The notes: generated from the sequence alone by a model not told the origin. A stretch of DNA of 64,000 nt from Synechococcus sp. JA-3-3Ab (GCF_000013205.1 NC_007775.1:124001-188000), one strand, 5' to 3'. Shown: positions 18,592-27,867, counted from the first letter of the stretch. Numbers and translations are program-made.

Positions 18592-20856
18592 TTACTCGCG
18601 CAGACCCTCAGGTTGGGTTTCCAGAAGCTCCTCCCTTAGCTGATGAGCGGCAGCCACCATATTTTTCAGTGCGGGGATCACCTCCTCCCAGCGGCGGGTC
18701 TTGAGGCCACAATCGGGATTAACCCAAGTTTGCTCCACAGGCAAGTGGGCCAGTCCTGTGCGCAGCTGCTGCAGGATTTGCTCAACGCTCGGCACCGCAG
18801 GGCTGTGGACATCGTAAACGCCGTTGCCCACCTGGTGACGATACCCAGCCTGGGCAATTTGCAGCAGGGTTTTGTTGTTGCTGCGGCTGTTTTCAATGGA
18901 AAGCACGTCGGCATCCAGCCGCTCAATGTGCTCGATGATGTCCCCAAACTCTGAGTAGCACATGTGGGTGTGAATCTGGGTTTCCGGCTTGGCCCCGCCG
19001 GTAGCTAGGCGAAAGGCATCCACTGCCCAGCTGAGGTATTCTGGCCAGCGTTCTTTTTTCAGAGGTAGCCCCTCCCGCAGTGCCGGCTCATCCACTTGCA
19101 CCATCACCGCTCCAGCCGCTTCCAGATCTGCCACTTCGGCTCTCAAGGCCAGGGCAATCTGCAAAGCCTGCTCCCGCCGGGGAATATCAACACGGGGAAA
19201 GGACCAGTTGAGCATAGTCACTGGCCCCGTGAGCATGCCTTTCACCGGCTTTTGGGTGTGGGACTGGGCTACTTGGAATTCCCGCACTGTCATGGGTTGG
19301 GGGCGAACCACGTCGCCGTAGAGAATGGGAGGGCGCACGCAGCGGCTGCCGTAACTCTGCACCCAGCCGTGTTCAGTGAAGGCAAAGCCTTCCAGCTTCT
19401 GGGCAAAGTACTCCACCATGTCGGTGCGCTCAAATTCTCCATGCACCAACACATCCAGGCCAATCTCTTCTTGAATGCGGATGCACTTGGCAATCTCAGC
19501 GTCAATGGCTGCTTCGTACTCCGCCTGCGAAACCTCCCCTCTTTTGTACTTAGCTCGCCACTGCCGCACCTCTGGAGTTTGGGGGAAGGAGCCAATGGTG
19601 GTGGTGGGCAAAGGTGGTAGCTGAACCTGCCGACTTAGGCGCTGCTCGTAGGGCAGGAATCGCTCGAAGTCCTGGAGCTTGAGGTTGGCCAAAGCCTGGC
19701 GCACTTGGGGGTTGGGGGGGCTAAACTGCGCAAAGCTCTGCCACTGCTGCTGGATTTCCGCCTGCTGGGCAGCAGTGTCTTCGCCGTTGAGGGCTCGCGC
19801 CAGGAGAGCTACTTCGGCCAGCTTCTGTTCGGCAAAGCTGAGGACATTTCTGAGGGGTTCCGGCAACTGGGCTTCCAGAGCAGCGTCGTGGGGCACAAAT
19901 TGCAACGAAGCGGAAGGCTGCACCCGTAGGTTGGGAGCTACCCCCTGCAGCTCCCGCAGGCTGGCCAAGACGGTCTCAGGCTGAACCTTCCAGACATTCC
20001 GAGCGTCCACTACGCCAGCACCTAGGATCTGGTCAGCCGGAAAGCCATAGGTTCTTACCAGATCCAGGGTGTGGCCACGGGTAAAGTCAAGGCTAATGCC
20101 GGCCACCGGCAGTTGCACCACCCAGGGGTAAGTCTCCCCCAGGTCATCGAAGTAGGTGACCAAGTGGACACGGATCCCGGCGGTTGCCAACTGGCGGTAG
20201 CTCATTTCCACAGCTTCCCGCAGGCCACTTCCCTGGCTGGTAACCAAAATGGGATCGTGAATCTGGACTTCTGGGATCCCCAGCTGTTTTAACTCCTGGA
20301 GGAGATCCCGGTACAGAGGAAGGAGCTTTTCCAAGTCCGCCCGCAGATCCCCAGATCGCTGGCTAAGGCAGAGCAAAGTCACTGGACTGAGGACAACGGG
20401 GCTGGTGCGCTCCCCTAGGATCCCTTGGGCCCGCCGAACTCTTTCCAAAAAATCCCCAAAGTTAGGACTGGGATCGGCTTCCGGCTCAATTTCGGGTACC
20501 AAGTAGTGGTAGTTGGTGTCAAACCACTTGGTCATTTCCAAAGCCGGCAGGCCCTCCCGCCCCCGCGCCATGGCAAAGTAGCGGTCTAAACCCGACAGAC
20601 CTCGGAACCGAGAGGGGATCAGCCCCAGCCAGGTGGCCCAGTCCAGTACATGGTCGTAGAGAGTCTGATCCCCTACCGCAATGTGATCAATCCCAGCTTG
20701 TAGCTGAGTCTGCCAGGCTTGAGTCTCCAAATCCCAAAAGGTAGCCAGCAGAGCCTCTGACCCTAGGGCACCACTCCAAAAGCCTTCCAAAGCTTTTTTG
20801 AGCTCGCGGCGCTTGCCCATGCGGGCATACCCCAATGTCATGGTTTGTGCAGTCAT
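18592..20856 (-). CDS. metE: Cobalamin-independent methionine synthase MetE, copy 1
   Basis: Zinc enzyme that methylates homocysteine from 5-methyltetrahydropteroyl-glutamate without B12. The N-terminal domain starts TLGYARMGKRRELKK. The C-terminal barrel begins at LPTTTIGSFPQTPEVRQWR, with LVHGEFERTDMVEYFAQ, MVQVDEPALREGLPLKK, the zinc ligands in THMCYSEFGDI and WVNPDCGLKTR. Length 754 residues is typical. ATG 20856 aligns exactly with the start of copy 2. A cobalamin riboswitch lies about 430 bp upstream, so B12 should switch it off. It is divergent from an ABC importer and closely similar to copy 2 at 40140. Confidence 0.95.
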   Translation of the reverse strand: MTAQTMTLGYARMGKRRELKKALEGFWSGALGSEALLATFWDLETQAWQTQLQAGIDHIAVGDQTLYDHVLDWATWLGLIPSRFRGLSGLDRYFAMARGREGLPALEMTKWFDTNYHYLVPEIEPEADPSPNFGDFLERVRRAQGILGERTSPVVLSPVTLLCLSQRSGDLRADLEKLLPLYRDLLQELKQLGIPEVQIHDPILVTSQGSGLREAVEMSYRQLATAGIRVHLVTYFDDLGETYPWVVQLPVAGISLDFTRGHTLDLVRTYGFPADQILGAGVVDARNVWKVQPETVLASLRELQGVAPNLRVQPSASLQFVPHDAALEAQLPEPLRNVLSFAEQKLAEVALLARALNGEDTAAQQAEIQQQWQSFAQFSPPNPQVRQALANLKLQDFERFLPYEQRLSRQVQLPPLPTTTIGSFPQTPEVRQWRAKYKRGEVSQAEYEAAIDAEIAKCIRIQEEIGLDVLVHGEFERTDMVEYFAQKLEGFAFTEHGWVQSYGSRCVRPPILYGDVVRPQPMTVREFQVAQSHTQKPVKGMLTGPVTMLNWSFPRVDIPRREQALQIALALRAEVADLEAAGAVMVQVDEPALREGLPLKKERWPEYLSWAVDAFRLATGGAKPETQIHTHMCYSEFGDIIEHIERLDADVLSIENSRSNNKTLLQIAQAGYRHQVGNGVYDVHSPAVPSVEQILQQLRTGLAHLPVEQTWVNPDCGLKTRRWEEVIPALKNMVAAAHQLREELLETQPEGLRE

Positions 20857-21285
20857 GTTGTGTGCCATCCCAAATACTGAGTTTTCTAATTTTCCTGCGT
20901 TCAATTCGCCCTCAACTGGGATCCCGCCCGCCAAGGAAGAAACCGGCTGTTCCTCTCTTGCCTCTGGAACCCCAACAAAACACTGCCTTTTGCGCAAAAA
21001 AGATACTCAACGCAGCCAGCGATCGCAGTGGCTACTTGCCAGCCACCAATTGAAGTCAGGAAGCCTGACATCTCACTCTTTCCTTCGCGTAGGCGGGCTG
21101 TAGATCTTGATAGATCTTGGTGCAACAGCACCCAAAATTTACTCTCTCCCGGCCAACTGGCTCAGAGTCTTGCTTGGGTTCTTGGACTTATTTCTACTGC
21201 TGAGGAGTACCGAAAGCTTGTGGGAGCAACGCCGGGAAAATGCTCAGGATAACGAAAGCAGAAACGAGCTAAAGCCAAGACAGTT
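20857..21285 (-). other. Long metE-1 leader between riboswitch and start
   Basis: About 430 bp of transcribed leader if transcription starts above the riboswitch. I see no open frame I would defend and no clear terminator; TAGATCT occurs twice in tandem near 21101-21117. The expression platform should lie at its upstream end. Confidence 0.5.
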
Positions 21286-21505
21286 ACCATCTGTACCTCG
21301 CAGATGTTGTGAAGTTTAGAAAAACCATCGGCGGGCATTCTGACTGACACGGTTTTGGGGGACAAGATCTGGATCGGCAGCGAATGACTCTAGAGATTTG
21401 CTGCAGAACTTCTCCTAAACCGGATCACAGCTGCGGGACAGCGGCAGATTCTCACTGCTCTTTCCCCGTTTCCTCTGGCGGCTGATCCCCGTCAGAACCG
21501 ATAGC
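21286..21505 (-). promoter_or_regulatory. Cobalamin (AdoCbl) riboswitch upstream of metE-1
   Basis: On the minus strand one reads CTGACGGGGATCAGC, GGGGAAAGAGCAGTGAGAA, then CTGCCGCTGTCCCGCAGCTG with TGATCCGG, a variable arm, and the B12-box-like GTCAGAATGCCCGCCGAT (21327-21344). This is the expected order of cobalamin riboswitch core elements. A hairpin with loop CGAGGTA (21288-21306) follows and is conserved in copy 2. A riboswitch before B12-independent methionine synthase makes biological sense: B12 represses it when MetH can work. Confidence 0.85.
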
Positions 21506-21760
21506 TGAGCTACATCGTATCACGGAGTTCAGAGACGGGAGTAGAGTGCTTCAATCATCACCAAGCCAGCAGCCTTTGGAGCTACCAGACCTCACCTTTC
21601 ACCCAGCGGTCTTGCAGGAAGTCATCGGAATCCTCTAAACATCCTCCCCCCCTGCATTGCTCTCAAGATAAGGCAGTGATAGCTTAGCTGCCATAAGTCT
21701 TGTCCAGGAGGCAAGGGGGTTTGCTCCTTTTTGCTGAAAAAGCGACAGATCGGGGTTTCT

Positions 21761-23386
21761 ATGGCATCAAGCTTAAAAGTAACTGTGTGGTCTGTGGGCC
21801 TCTTCTTGCTGAGCCAGATGTGGGCTGGATGCGCTCAGAATGCTGCTAAGCGGACAGCTTTCGATCCAAAGCTAGCAGGATCCAGCGATCAAATCGTGCT
21901 GGCCATTGGAGGGGAAAGGGAAGAAGGATTTGATCCCACCCTGGGCTGGGGACGTTACGGTTCGCCTTTGTTCCAAAGCACTCTGCTGCGGCGGGACGAG
22001 AACCTTGAGATTGTAAACGACCTGGCGACTGGCTACACTGTCAGCCAAGATGGCCTAACCTGGACGGTAACCCTACGAAAGGATGCAGTCTTCTCCGATG
22101 GAAAACCTGTCACAGCAGCGGACGTGGCTTACACCTTTAACCAAGCAGCTCGGAGTGGTGGTCTGGTCGACCTAACCGCCCTAAAGGAAGCAGTAGCTAT
22201 CGACACTCATACGGTGGAGCTGCGGCTGCAAAAACCCCAAAGTACTTTTGTCAACCGCCTCATCACCTTGGGTATCGTGCCTCAACATGCCCACGGGCCT
22301 GATTATGCTCGCAAACCCATTGGCTCTGGCCCCTACCGACTGGTGCAGTGGGATGAGGGGCAACAACTGATTGTGGAGGCAAATCCCTTATATTACGGCC
22401 AGACTCCTGGCATTCGGCGGCTGGTTTTCCTTTTCCTGGAGGAGGATGCAGCCTTTGCAGCAGCCCGAGCCGGACAGGTACACGTGGTTAGCGTGCCTCA
22501 GTCTTTGGCTAAGCAAACTGTTAAGGGCATGAAGCTTCACGCCATTCCCAGTGTGGATAACCGAGGGCTGATGTTCCCCTTTCCCCCTAGAACCGGTGCG
22601 ACAACCCCAAAGGGATACCCCATCGGCAACGATGTGACTTCTGACTTGGCGATTCGCAAGGCGGTCAACTTCGCCATTGACCGACAGGCGCTGGTGGATG
22701 GAGTCCTAGAAGGCTACGGATCCCCTGCCTATGGCCCAGTCAGCGGTTTGCCCTGGGAAGAGCCGACCGCCAAGATTGAGGACAACAATCCAGACCTGGC
22801 CCGTCAGATTCTAGCTGAGGGAGGCTGGAGCGATAAAGATGGGGATGGGGTAGTGGAAAAAAACGGGCTGCGGGCTGAGTTCACCGTGCTCTACCCGGCC
22901 AACGACAGTATTCGCCAAGCCCTGGCCCTAGCTGTTGCAGAAATGCTGCGGCCTGTGGGCATCCGAGTCAATGTCGAGGGCAAAAGTTGGGATGACATCA
23001 TTCCGCTCATGCACAGCAACGTGGTGCTGTTTGGCTGGGGCAGCCATGACCCAACTGAGATGTACAACCTCTACCACAGCAAAGCGGCCCAGGGGGGATT
23101 TTTCAATGCCGGCTACTATGCCAACCCGTTTGTGGATCGAATGCTGGATCTGGCTATGGAGGCCCCCTCTGAAGCTGAAGCTATCCCCTTCTGGCGGGCA
23201 GCCCAGTGGGATGGAAAGCAAGGCTTTACTGCCAAAGGAGATGCAGCCTGGGCTTGGTTGGTAAACCTGGATCATACCTACTTTGTCCACGAGTGCTTGG
23301 ATATAGGCCAGCCGCAGGTACAGCCTCATGGCCATGGTTGGCCAATCACAGCCAACATCACCCGTTGGAAATGGACGTGCAACTGA
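21761..23386 (+). CDS. ABC transporter substrate-binding lipoprotein (nickel/peptide type, SBP family 5)
   Basis: Extracellular binding protein. The N-terminal signal ends in a lipobox-like MWAGC (Cys lipidation near residue 25 from ATG 21761). The family-5 hallmark is LTWTVTLRKDAVFSDGKPVTAADVAYTF, with IGSGPYRLV and AIRKAVNFAIDRQALVDGV later. The C-terminal His cluster in PQVQPHGHGWPITANITRW resembles nickel/metallophore-type binding proteins more than plain oligopeptide ones, so metal-complex uptake is my preferred but unproven reading. A TTG at 21731 is an alternative start. First gene of a five-gene transporter operon. Confidence 0.85.
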   Translation: MASSLKVTVWSVGLFLLSQMWAGCAQNAAKRTAFDPKLAGSSDQIVLAIGGEREEGFDPTLGWGRYGSPLFQSTLLRRDENLEIVNDLATGYTVSQDGLTWTVTLRKDAVFSDGKPVTAADVAYTFNQAARSGGLVDLTALKEAVAIDTHTVELRLQKPQSTFVNRLITLGIVPQHAHGPDYARKPIGSGPYRLVQWDEGQQLIVEANPLYYGQTPGIRRLVFLFLEEDAAFAAARAGQVHVVSVPQSLAKQTVKGMKLHAIPSVDNRGLMFPFPPRTGATTPKGYPIGNDVTSDLAIRKAVNFAIDRQALVDGVLEGYGSPAYGPVSGLPWEEPTAKIEDNNPDLARQILAEGGWSDKDGDGVVEKNGLRAEFTVLYPANDSIRQALALAVAEMLRPVGIRVNVEGKSWDDIIPLMHSNVVLFGWGSHDPTEMYNLYHSKAAQGGFFNAGYYANPFVDRMLDLAMEAPSEAEAIPFWRAAQWDGKQGFTAKGDAAWAWLVNLDHTYFVHECLDIGQPQVQPHGHGWPITANITRWKWTCN

Positions 23387-24372
23387 GGTCAGTTCTGCTG
23401 TTTCTGGCTTATAAGCTGACTCGGCTGGGGTTGCTGCTGGCGGCTGTGGCAGTCCTGACGTTTGCCCTGCTCAGCTTCTCCCCTGTTGATCCCGTACAAG
23501 CCTATGTAGGGGCCGACATGCTGCAGATCAGCCCAGCCCAACGAGACCTGATTGCCCAGCGTTGGGGGCTGGATCAGCCCATGCTGCTTCGCTTTGGGAA
23601 CTGGCTTGGGCAGATGGTTCAAGGCAACTGGGGCACCTCAATGGTGTTCAATCAGCCAGTGGTGCAGGTCATTCAACAGCGGTTTGAGCTATCGCTGCCC
23701 TTACTGGCAATTGCCTGGCTGCTTTCCGGTTTCCTGGGAGTGGGGTTGGGGGTTTTGGCCGCAGCGTTTCAGGGCACTTGGGTTGACCGCGGTATTCGTC
23801 TTTACGCCTACACCCTCGCCTCTTCTCCCCCTTTCTGGGTGGCGCTGCTACTCTTGATCGCGTTTTCGGTAGAGCTGGGTCTAACACCTATCTGTTGCGC
23901 CGCGCCACCTGGCGCGTTGGCGGAGGAGGTGACTTTTTGGCAGCGCTTACACCACTTGCTCTTGCCTGCTTTCACCCTAACTTTCATCGGCGTTGCCAAC
24001 ATCACCTTGCACACTCGTCAGAAGCTCATTGACGTGTTGCACAGCAACTATGTGCTGTTTGCTCGTGCCCAGGGGGAAAGCCTGGCTGGGATCCTGTGGT
24101 ACCACGGCTTGCGGAATATCTTGCTGCCTGCGCTGACGCTGCAATTTGCCTCCTTTGGGGAACTGTTTGGTGGCTCAGTGTTAGTGGAACAGGTGTTTGC
24201 TTATCCAGGACTGGGACAAGCAACGGTACAGGCAGCTTTGCGCAGTGATGTGCCTCTGTTGGTGGGCATTGTGTTTTTCAGCGCCTTGTTTGTCTATGCC
24301 GGCAATACCCTAGCTGACCTGTCCTACCAGATTGTCGATCCACGCATTCGCCTTGGCGGGAGGATAGGATGA
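23371..24372 (+). CDS. ABC transporter permease 1 (NikB/DppB-like)
   Basis: Inner-membrane permease, 333 residues. The N-terminal signature is typical of DppB/NikB permeases (RLGLLLAAVAVLTFALLSFSPVDPVQAYVGAD), followed by several membrane helices. The EAA-like coupling loop includes FARAQGESLAGILWYHGLRNILLPALTL. The start ATG lies 16 bp inside the end of the binding-protein gene, implying translational coupling. Confidence 0.88.
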   Translation: MDVQLRSVLLFLAYKLTRLGLLLAAVAVLTFALLSFSPVDPVQAYVGADMLQISPAQRDLIAQRWGLDQPMLLRFGNWLGQMVQGNWGTSMVFNQPVVQVIQQRFELSLPLLAIAWLLSGFLGVGLGVLAAAFQGTWVDRGIRLYAYTLASSPPFWVALLLLIAFSVELGLTPICCAAPPGALAEEVTFWQRLHHLLLPAFTLTFIGVANITLHTRQKLIDVLHSNYVLFARAQGESLAGILWYHGLRNILLPALTLQFASFGELFGGSVLVEQVFAYPGLGQATVQAALRSDVPLLVGIVFFSALFVYAGNTLADLSYQIVDPRIRLGGRIG

Positions 24373-25262
24373 TCCCTTTTGCATCGCCTCGTGTTGCTGC
24401 TGCTGATGCCGATGGGGGGATGAAATTCTCAGAGTCCTCTGTCAAAGGAGAGCGCAGGCGGCAGACTCTGTGGGCAATTGGACTGTGTGCTTTTTTTTTG
24501 GTGTCTATCCTCTGCAGCGCTGGGCTTATCGGCGATACCGGACTGAGCCCGAACCTAACTCAGCGGAATCAGCCTCCTTCCCTGGCCCATCCCTTCGGCA
24601 CCGACTGGCTGGGGCGGGATATGCTGGCCCGATCCTTGCACGGGATGTCCCTTAGTCTGTGGGTAGGCATGCTGGCTGCCGCCGTCAGCGTGGTGATCGC
24701 CGCTGTTTTGGGTTTGGTGGGTGGCACGGTGGGAGGCTGGGTGGATGCCTCGATCTGCTGGATGATTGACCTATGTTTCAGCCTGCCTCACCTGGTGGTG
24801 CAGATCCTTATAGCTTTTGCTGTCGGCGGCGGAGTTCGGGGAGTCATTGTTGCCGTTGCCCTCACCCACTGGCCCAGCCTAGCGCGCCTGGTGCGGGCCG
24901 AGGTGTTACAGGTCAGCAGTTCTGACTATGTCCAGAGTTCTTACCGACTGGGCCGCTCTTCCCTCTGGGTTGCCCGCTACCATATGATGCCTCACATTTT
25001 GCCCCAGCTCCTAGTGGGACTTATTCTGCTGTTTCCCCACGCCATTTTGCACGAAGCAGCCCTCTCATTCATTGGGGTAGGTATTTCGCCGCACCTACCG
25101 GCCATCGGCATTATTCTGGCCGAATCCATGCGCCACCTCTCCACCGGCTACTGGTGGCTGGGGGTTATGCCTGGACTGCTGCTGCTGCTGTCGGTCAAGG
25201 CTTTTGACTGGCTGGGAGAAAACCTGCAGGCCCTTCTCAATCCGCGTACGGCTCAGGAGTAG
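24369..25262 (+). CDS. ABC transporter permease 2 (NikC/DppC-like)
   Basis: Second membrane subunit, 297 residues, beginning at an ATG that overlaps the previous stop (ATGA). DppC-type features are HPFGTDWLGRDMLARSLHGMSLSLWVG and the EAA-like region RLVRAEVLQVSSSDYVQSSYRLG, followed by HMMPHILPQLL. It should pair with permease 1 to form the channel. Confidence 0.88.
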   Translation: MIPFASPRVAAADADGGMKFSESSVKGERRRQTLWAIGLCAFFLVSILCSAGLIGDTGLSPNLTQRNQPPSLAHPFGTDWLGRDMLARSLHGMSLSLWVGMLAAAVSVVIAAVLGLVGGTVGGWVDASICWMIDLCFSLPHLVVQILIAFAVGGGVRGVIVAVALTHWPSLARLVRAEVLQVSSSDYVQSSYRLGRSSLWVARYHMMPHILPQLLVGLILLFPHAILHEAALSFIGVGISPHLPAIGIILAESMRHLSTGYWWLGVMPGLLLLLSVKAFDWLGENLQALLNPRTAQE

Positions 25263-25266
25263 GGAC

Positions 25267-26196
25267 ATGTTGGTGGTCTCCGGCCTAAACATTAGGTTCA
25301 GCCGATACGAGCGGGGGCTGCGCCGCCGCTACCTTCAGGTGATTACAGATCTGGATCTGGAGGTTAAGGCAGGGGAGGTGGTGGCAGTGGTGGGGGCCAG
25401 CGGATCGGGCAAAAGTTTGCTGGCCCATGCCCTCTTGGGTCTTTTGCCAGAGAACGCTACCCTGCGCGGTACTCTCCTATTTCAGGGGCAGCCCTTGACC
25501 CCTGAGCGGTGTAGGCAACTGCGCGGCAAGGCCATTGCTCTCATCCCCCAGTCTGTGGACTACCTGGATCCCCTCATGCAAGTAGGATCCCAGGTACAGC
25601 GGGTAGCTCGGCTCAGCGGTGCCTCCCAAGGCGAGGCCCGTAGAGCAGTGAGCCGCATCTTTGCCCGCTATAGCTTGCCGCCGGGAACAGAGGGCCTCTA
25701 CCCTTTCCAGCTCTCCGGAGGCATGGCACGGCGGGTGCTGTTATCGACGGCGGCAGTTAGCAGAGCCAAGCTGGTGATAGCCGACGAGCCCACGCCAGGC
25801 TTGGACGCGGAGGTGGTGGCTGAGACCCTTGCCCATCTGCGGGAGCTGGCCCAGGAGGGCCGAGGCGTTATGTTGATTACACACGATATTCAGGCGGCGT
25901 TGTCGGTGGCAGATCGAGTGGCAGTCTTCTATGCGGGCACTACAGTCGAGTTGGCCTCGGCTCAGGATTTCGAAAGGGGAAACTTGCGCCACCCCTACAC
26001 TCAAGCTCTGTGGCGATCCCTGCCCCAAAATGAGTTTGCTCCCCTGCCGGGCAACCAGCCTGACCCTGAGGCACTGCCTGCGGGTTGTTTGTTTGGGGAT
26101 CGCTGCCCCTGGGCAAGTGAAATCTGTCGAGCTGAGCGTCCGCCTCTGCGGGCGGTTGGAGGAGGGTGGGTGAGGTGTATCCATGCTCAAGGGTGA
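25267..26196 (+). CDS. ABC transporter ATP-binding protein (NikD/DppD-like)
   Basis: Nucleotide-binding subunit, 309 residues. Walker A GASGSGKS, Q-loop IPQSVDYLDP, signature LSGGMARRVLLS, Walker B LVIADEPTPGLD and H-loop ITHDIQAAL are present. The C-terminal oligopeptide-type extension with GCLFGDRCPWASEICRAERP (Cys-containing) is intact, unlike its partner. ATG 25267 follows permease 2 by 4 bp. Confidence 0.9.
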   Translation: MLVVSGLNIRFSRYERGLRRRYLQVITDLDLEVKAGEVVAVVGASGSGKSLLAHALLGLLPENATLRGTLLFQGQPLTPERCRQLRGKAIALIPQSVDYLDPLMQVGSQVQRVARLSGASQGEARRAVSRIFARYSLPPGTEGLYPFQLSGGMARRVLLSTAAVSRAKLVIADEPTPGLDAEVVAETLAHLRELAQEGRGVMLITHDIQAALSVADRVAVFYAGTTVELASAQDFERGNLRHPYTQALWRSLPQNEFAPLPGNQPDPEALPAGCLFGDRCPWASEICRAERPPLRAVGGGWVRCIHAQG

Positions 26197-26857
26197 GCAT
26201 CTCTGGTTTCGCTATGGACGGCATCTGCCTTGGGTGGTGCAAGATCAGACCCTTCAAGTAGAACTTGGGGAAGTCGTAGGGCTGATGGCTCCCTCTGGTT
26301 TTGGCAAAACTACTCTGGCCAAGTTGCTGGCGGGCTACCTTACCCCCAGCCAAGGTCGGGTGAGTGTGGCAGGGCAGCCTTTGCCTCGGCGAGGGTACTG
26401 CCCAGTGCAGCTTGTCTTTCAACATCCAGAGCAGGCCGTTAACCCCCACTGGCGCATAGCTCAGGTCTTGCGGGAAGGGCCTCCTCCCCAGCCAGAGGTT
26501 CTCCACACCTTAGGCATTTCCCCCAGTTGGCTCAACCGCTATCCCCATGAGCTAAGCGGGGGAGAATTGCAGCGGGTTGTCATCGCCCGGGTTCTCAACC
26601 CACAAACTCGCTATTTGATTGCAGATGAGATGACAGCCATGCTCGACGCCAATACCCAAGCCCTGATCTGGCAAGCTGTCTTGGCCTATGGGCGGGCACA
26701 TCAGATGGGGCTTTTGGTCATCAGTCATGATCGCTTTCTCCTGGAACGGCTCTGCAGCCGCTACGTCATCATGACCAGCCACGACCCCTATCTGGTGGAG
26801 CGGGCGGGTCACCGGGTGGTGCGCCTGGAGGGAGGACATCTGTACGATATGCGCTGA
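26183..26857 (+). CDS. ABC ATP-binding protein (NikE/DppF-like) with a fused FtsE C-terminus
   Basis: Second ATPase of the importer, 224 residues. It has Walker A APSGFGKTT, signature LSGGELQRVVIARV, Walker B LIADEMTAMLD and H-loop ISHDRFLLERL. After CSRYVI the protein continues as MTSHDPYLVERAGHRVVRLEGGHLYDMR, a near copy of the FtsE end, so a second H-loop-like TSHD follows the first. The native C-terminal extension of DppF-type ATPases is missing. The gene starts 14 bp inside the previous one. Activity is plausible because the lost part lies outside the ATPase core. Confidence 0.88.
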   Translation: MLKGEHLWFRYGRHLPWVVQDQTLQVELGEVVGLMAPSGFGKTTLAKLLAGYLTPSQGRVSVAGQPLPRRGYCPVQLVFQHPEQAVNPHWRIAQVLREGPPPQPEVLHTLGISPSWLNRYPHELSGGELQRVVIARVLNPQTRYLIADEMTAMLDANTQALIWQAVLAYGRAHQMGLLVISHDRFLLERLCSRYVIMTSHDPYLVERAGHRVVRLEGGHLYDMR

Positions 26858-26858
26858 G
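26768..26858 (+). repeat. Direct repeat: ftsE 3' end, right copy
   Basis: Matches 18327-18416 at about 90 % by eye, in the same orientation. It lies 91 bp before ftsX, the place where a native ftsE end would be expected. Confidence 0.85.
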
Positions 26859-26949
26859 GGGCTCCCGCCAGAGCGGCGCAGCCCCATCTTCCTCTCCACA
26901 ACTGCGACGCTAAAGCTTAGAGCGGGCAAACTCTTGGACGGTAGGCAGC

Positions 26950-27867
26950 ATGCACTCTCTCTCCCGATTTCTCAACAAAATCCGCTACCTCCTGCAGGAA
27001 ACTTTTTTGGGGTTGCGGCGGGGGGGCTGGCTGAACTGGGCTGCTATCAGCACCCTGTTGGTGTTGCTGTTTTTGGTCGGGATCGGCGTGGAGCTGTCTC
27101 GGGGGGTGGATGCAACGGTCCAGTCGCTGGGGGGGCAACTGGAGATCTCCGTCTATCTGGAGCCGGAACGCCGGGGGGTGGATTTGCAGCCCCAAGTGGC
27201 CCAACTGCCTCATGTGGCGGAGGTGAGGGTGATCACCAAAGAGCAAGCTTGGCGCGACCTTTTGCTGGAGATGGGGATCCAGGATGAGGCGGCCCTGGAG
27301 ACCCAGTTGGGGGATAACCCTTTGGTGGATGCCCTGCGAGTCAAGGCCGATTCTGCCGAGATCCTAGGTCAAGTGGCCGAGCAGATCCGCCAACTGGAGG
27401 GGGTAGACGAGGTGTACTACGGCGACCGCATTGTGGAGCAACTGGCCCAAATCCAGGAGGTGCTACGTCTGGGATCCCTGAGCATCACCGGGGTGTTGGC
27501 CCTGACGGCAGTGGCGGTGATCACTACCACCATTCGCCTGGTTGTCATGGCGCGGCGGCGGGAGATTGAGGTGATGCAACTGGTGGGTGCGACGGCGACC
27601 TGGATTTACTTGCCCTTTATTTTGCAGGGCTGCCTGTTCGGGGTAGTCAGTGCGCTGGGGGCTTGGGGCTTGGTTCTGGGATCCCAACAGTTACTGCAGG
27701 AGGCGCTGGAGCAGTTGATTGCGCTGCCCTTCCTCAAGGTGATGCAGGCCGATCCCGGCCAGGCGGAGTTTTGGTTTCTGCCGCTGCTGTTGCTGGGGAT
27801 GGGGGTTTTTCTGGGCACCAGCAGCAGCTTGATTGCAGTGCGCAAGTCGGCGGGGCGTTGGTTTTGA
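26950..27867 (+). CDS. ftsX: Cell-division protein FtsX
   Basis: Membrane partner of FtsE, 305 residues. The pattern is a cytoplasmic N-terminus, one helix (AISTLLVLLFLVGIGVE), a periplasmic domain (LEISVYLEPERRGVDL, VRVITKEQAWRDLL) and three C-terminal helices with VVMARRREIEVMQLVGATATWIYLPFILQG, the FtsX/MacB permease block. It would recruit periplasmic amidase activators. It is separated from ftsE by the metE/ABC cassette, but the ftsE tail copy just upstream marks the ancestral junction. Confidence 0.93.
   Translation: MHSLSRFLNKIRYLLQETFLGLRRGGWLNWAAISTLLVLLFLVGIGVELSRGVDATVQSLGGQLEISVYLEPERRGVDLQPQVAQLPHVAEVRVITKEQAWRDLLLEMGIQDEAALETQLGDNPLVDALRVKADSAEILGQVAEQIRQLEGVDEVYYGDRIVEQLAQIQEVLRLGSLSITGVLALTAVAVITTTIRLVVMARRREIEVMQLVGATATWIYLPFILQGCLFGVVSALGAWGLVLGSQQLLQEALEQLIALPFLKVMQADPGQAEFWFLPLLLLGMGVFLGTSSSLIAVRKSAGRWF

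Noticed and set aside
18482-18598. Imperfect direct repeat (CATCAGCAGACCGTAGGCC and CATCAGCGGGTCGTGGGCC) between ftsE and metE-1
   Set aside because: Several mismatches and only two copies; could be chance in GC-rich DNA.
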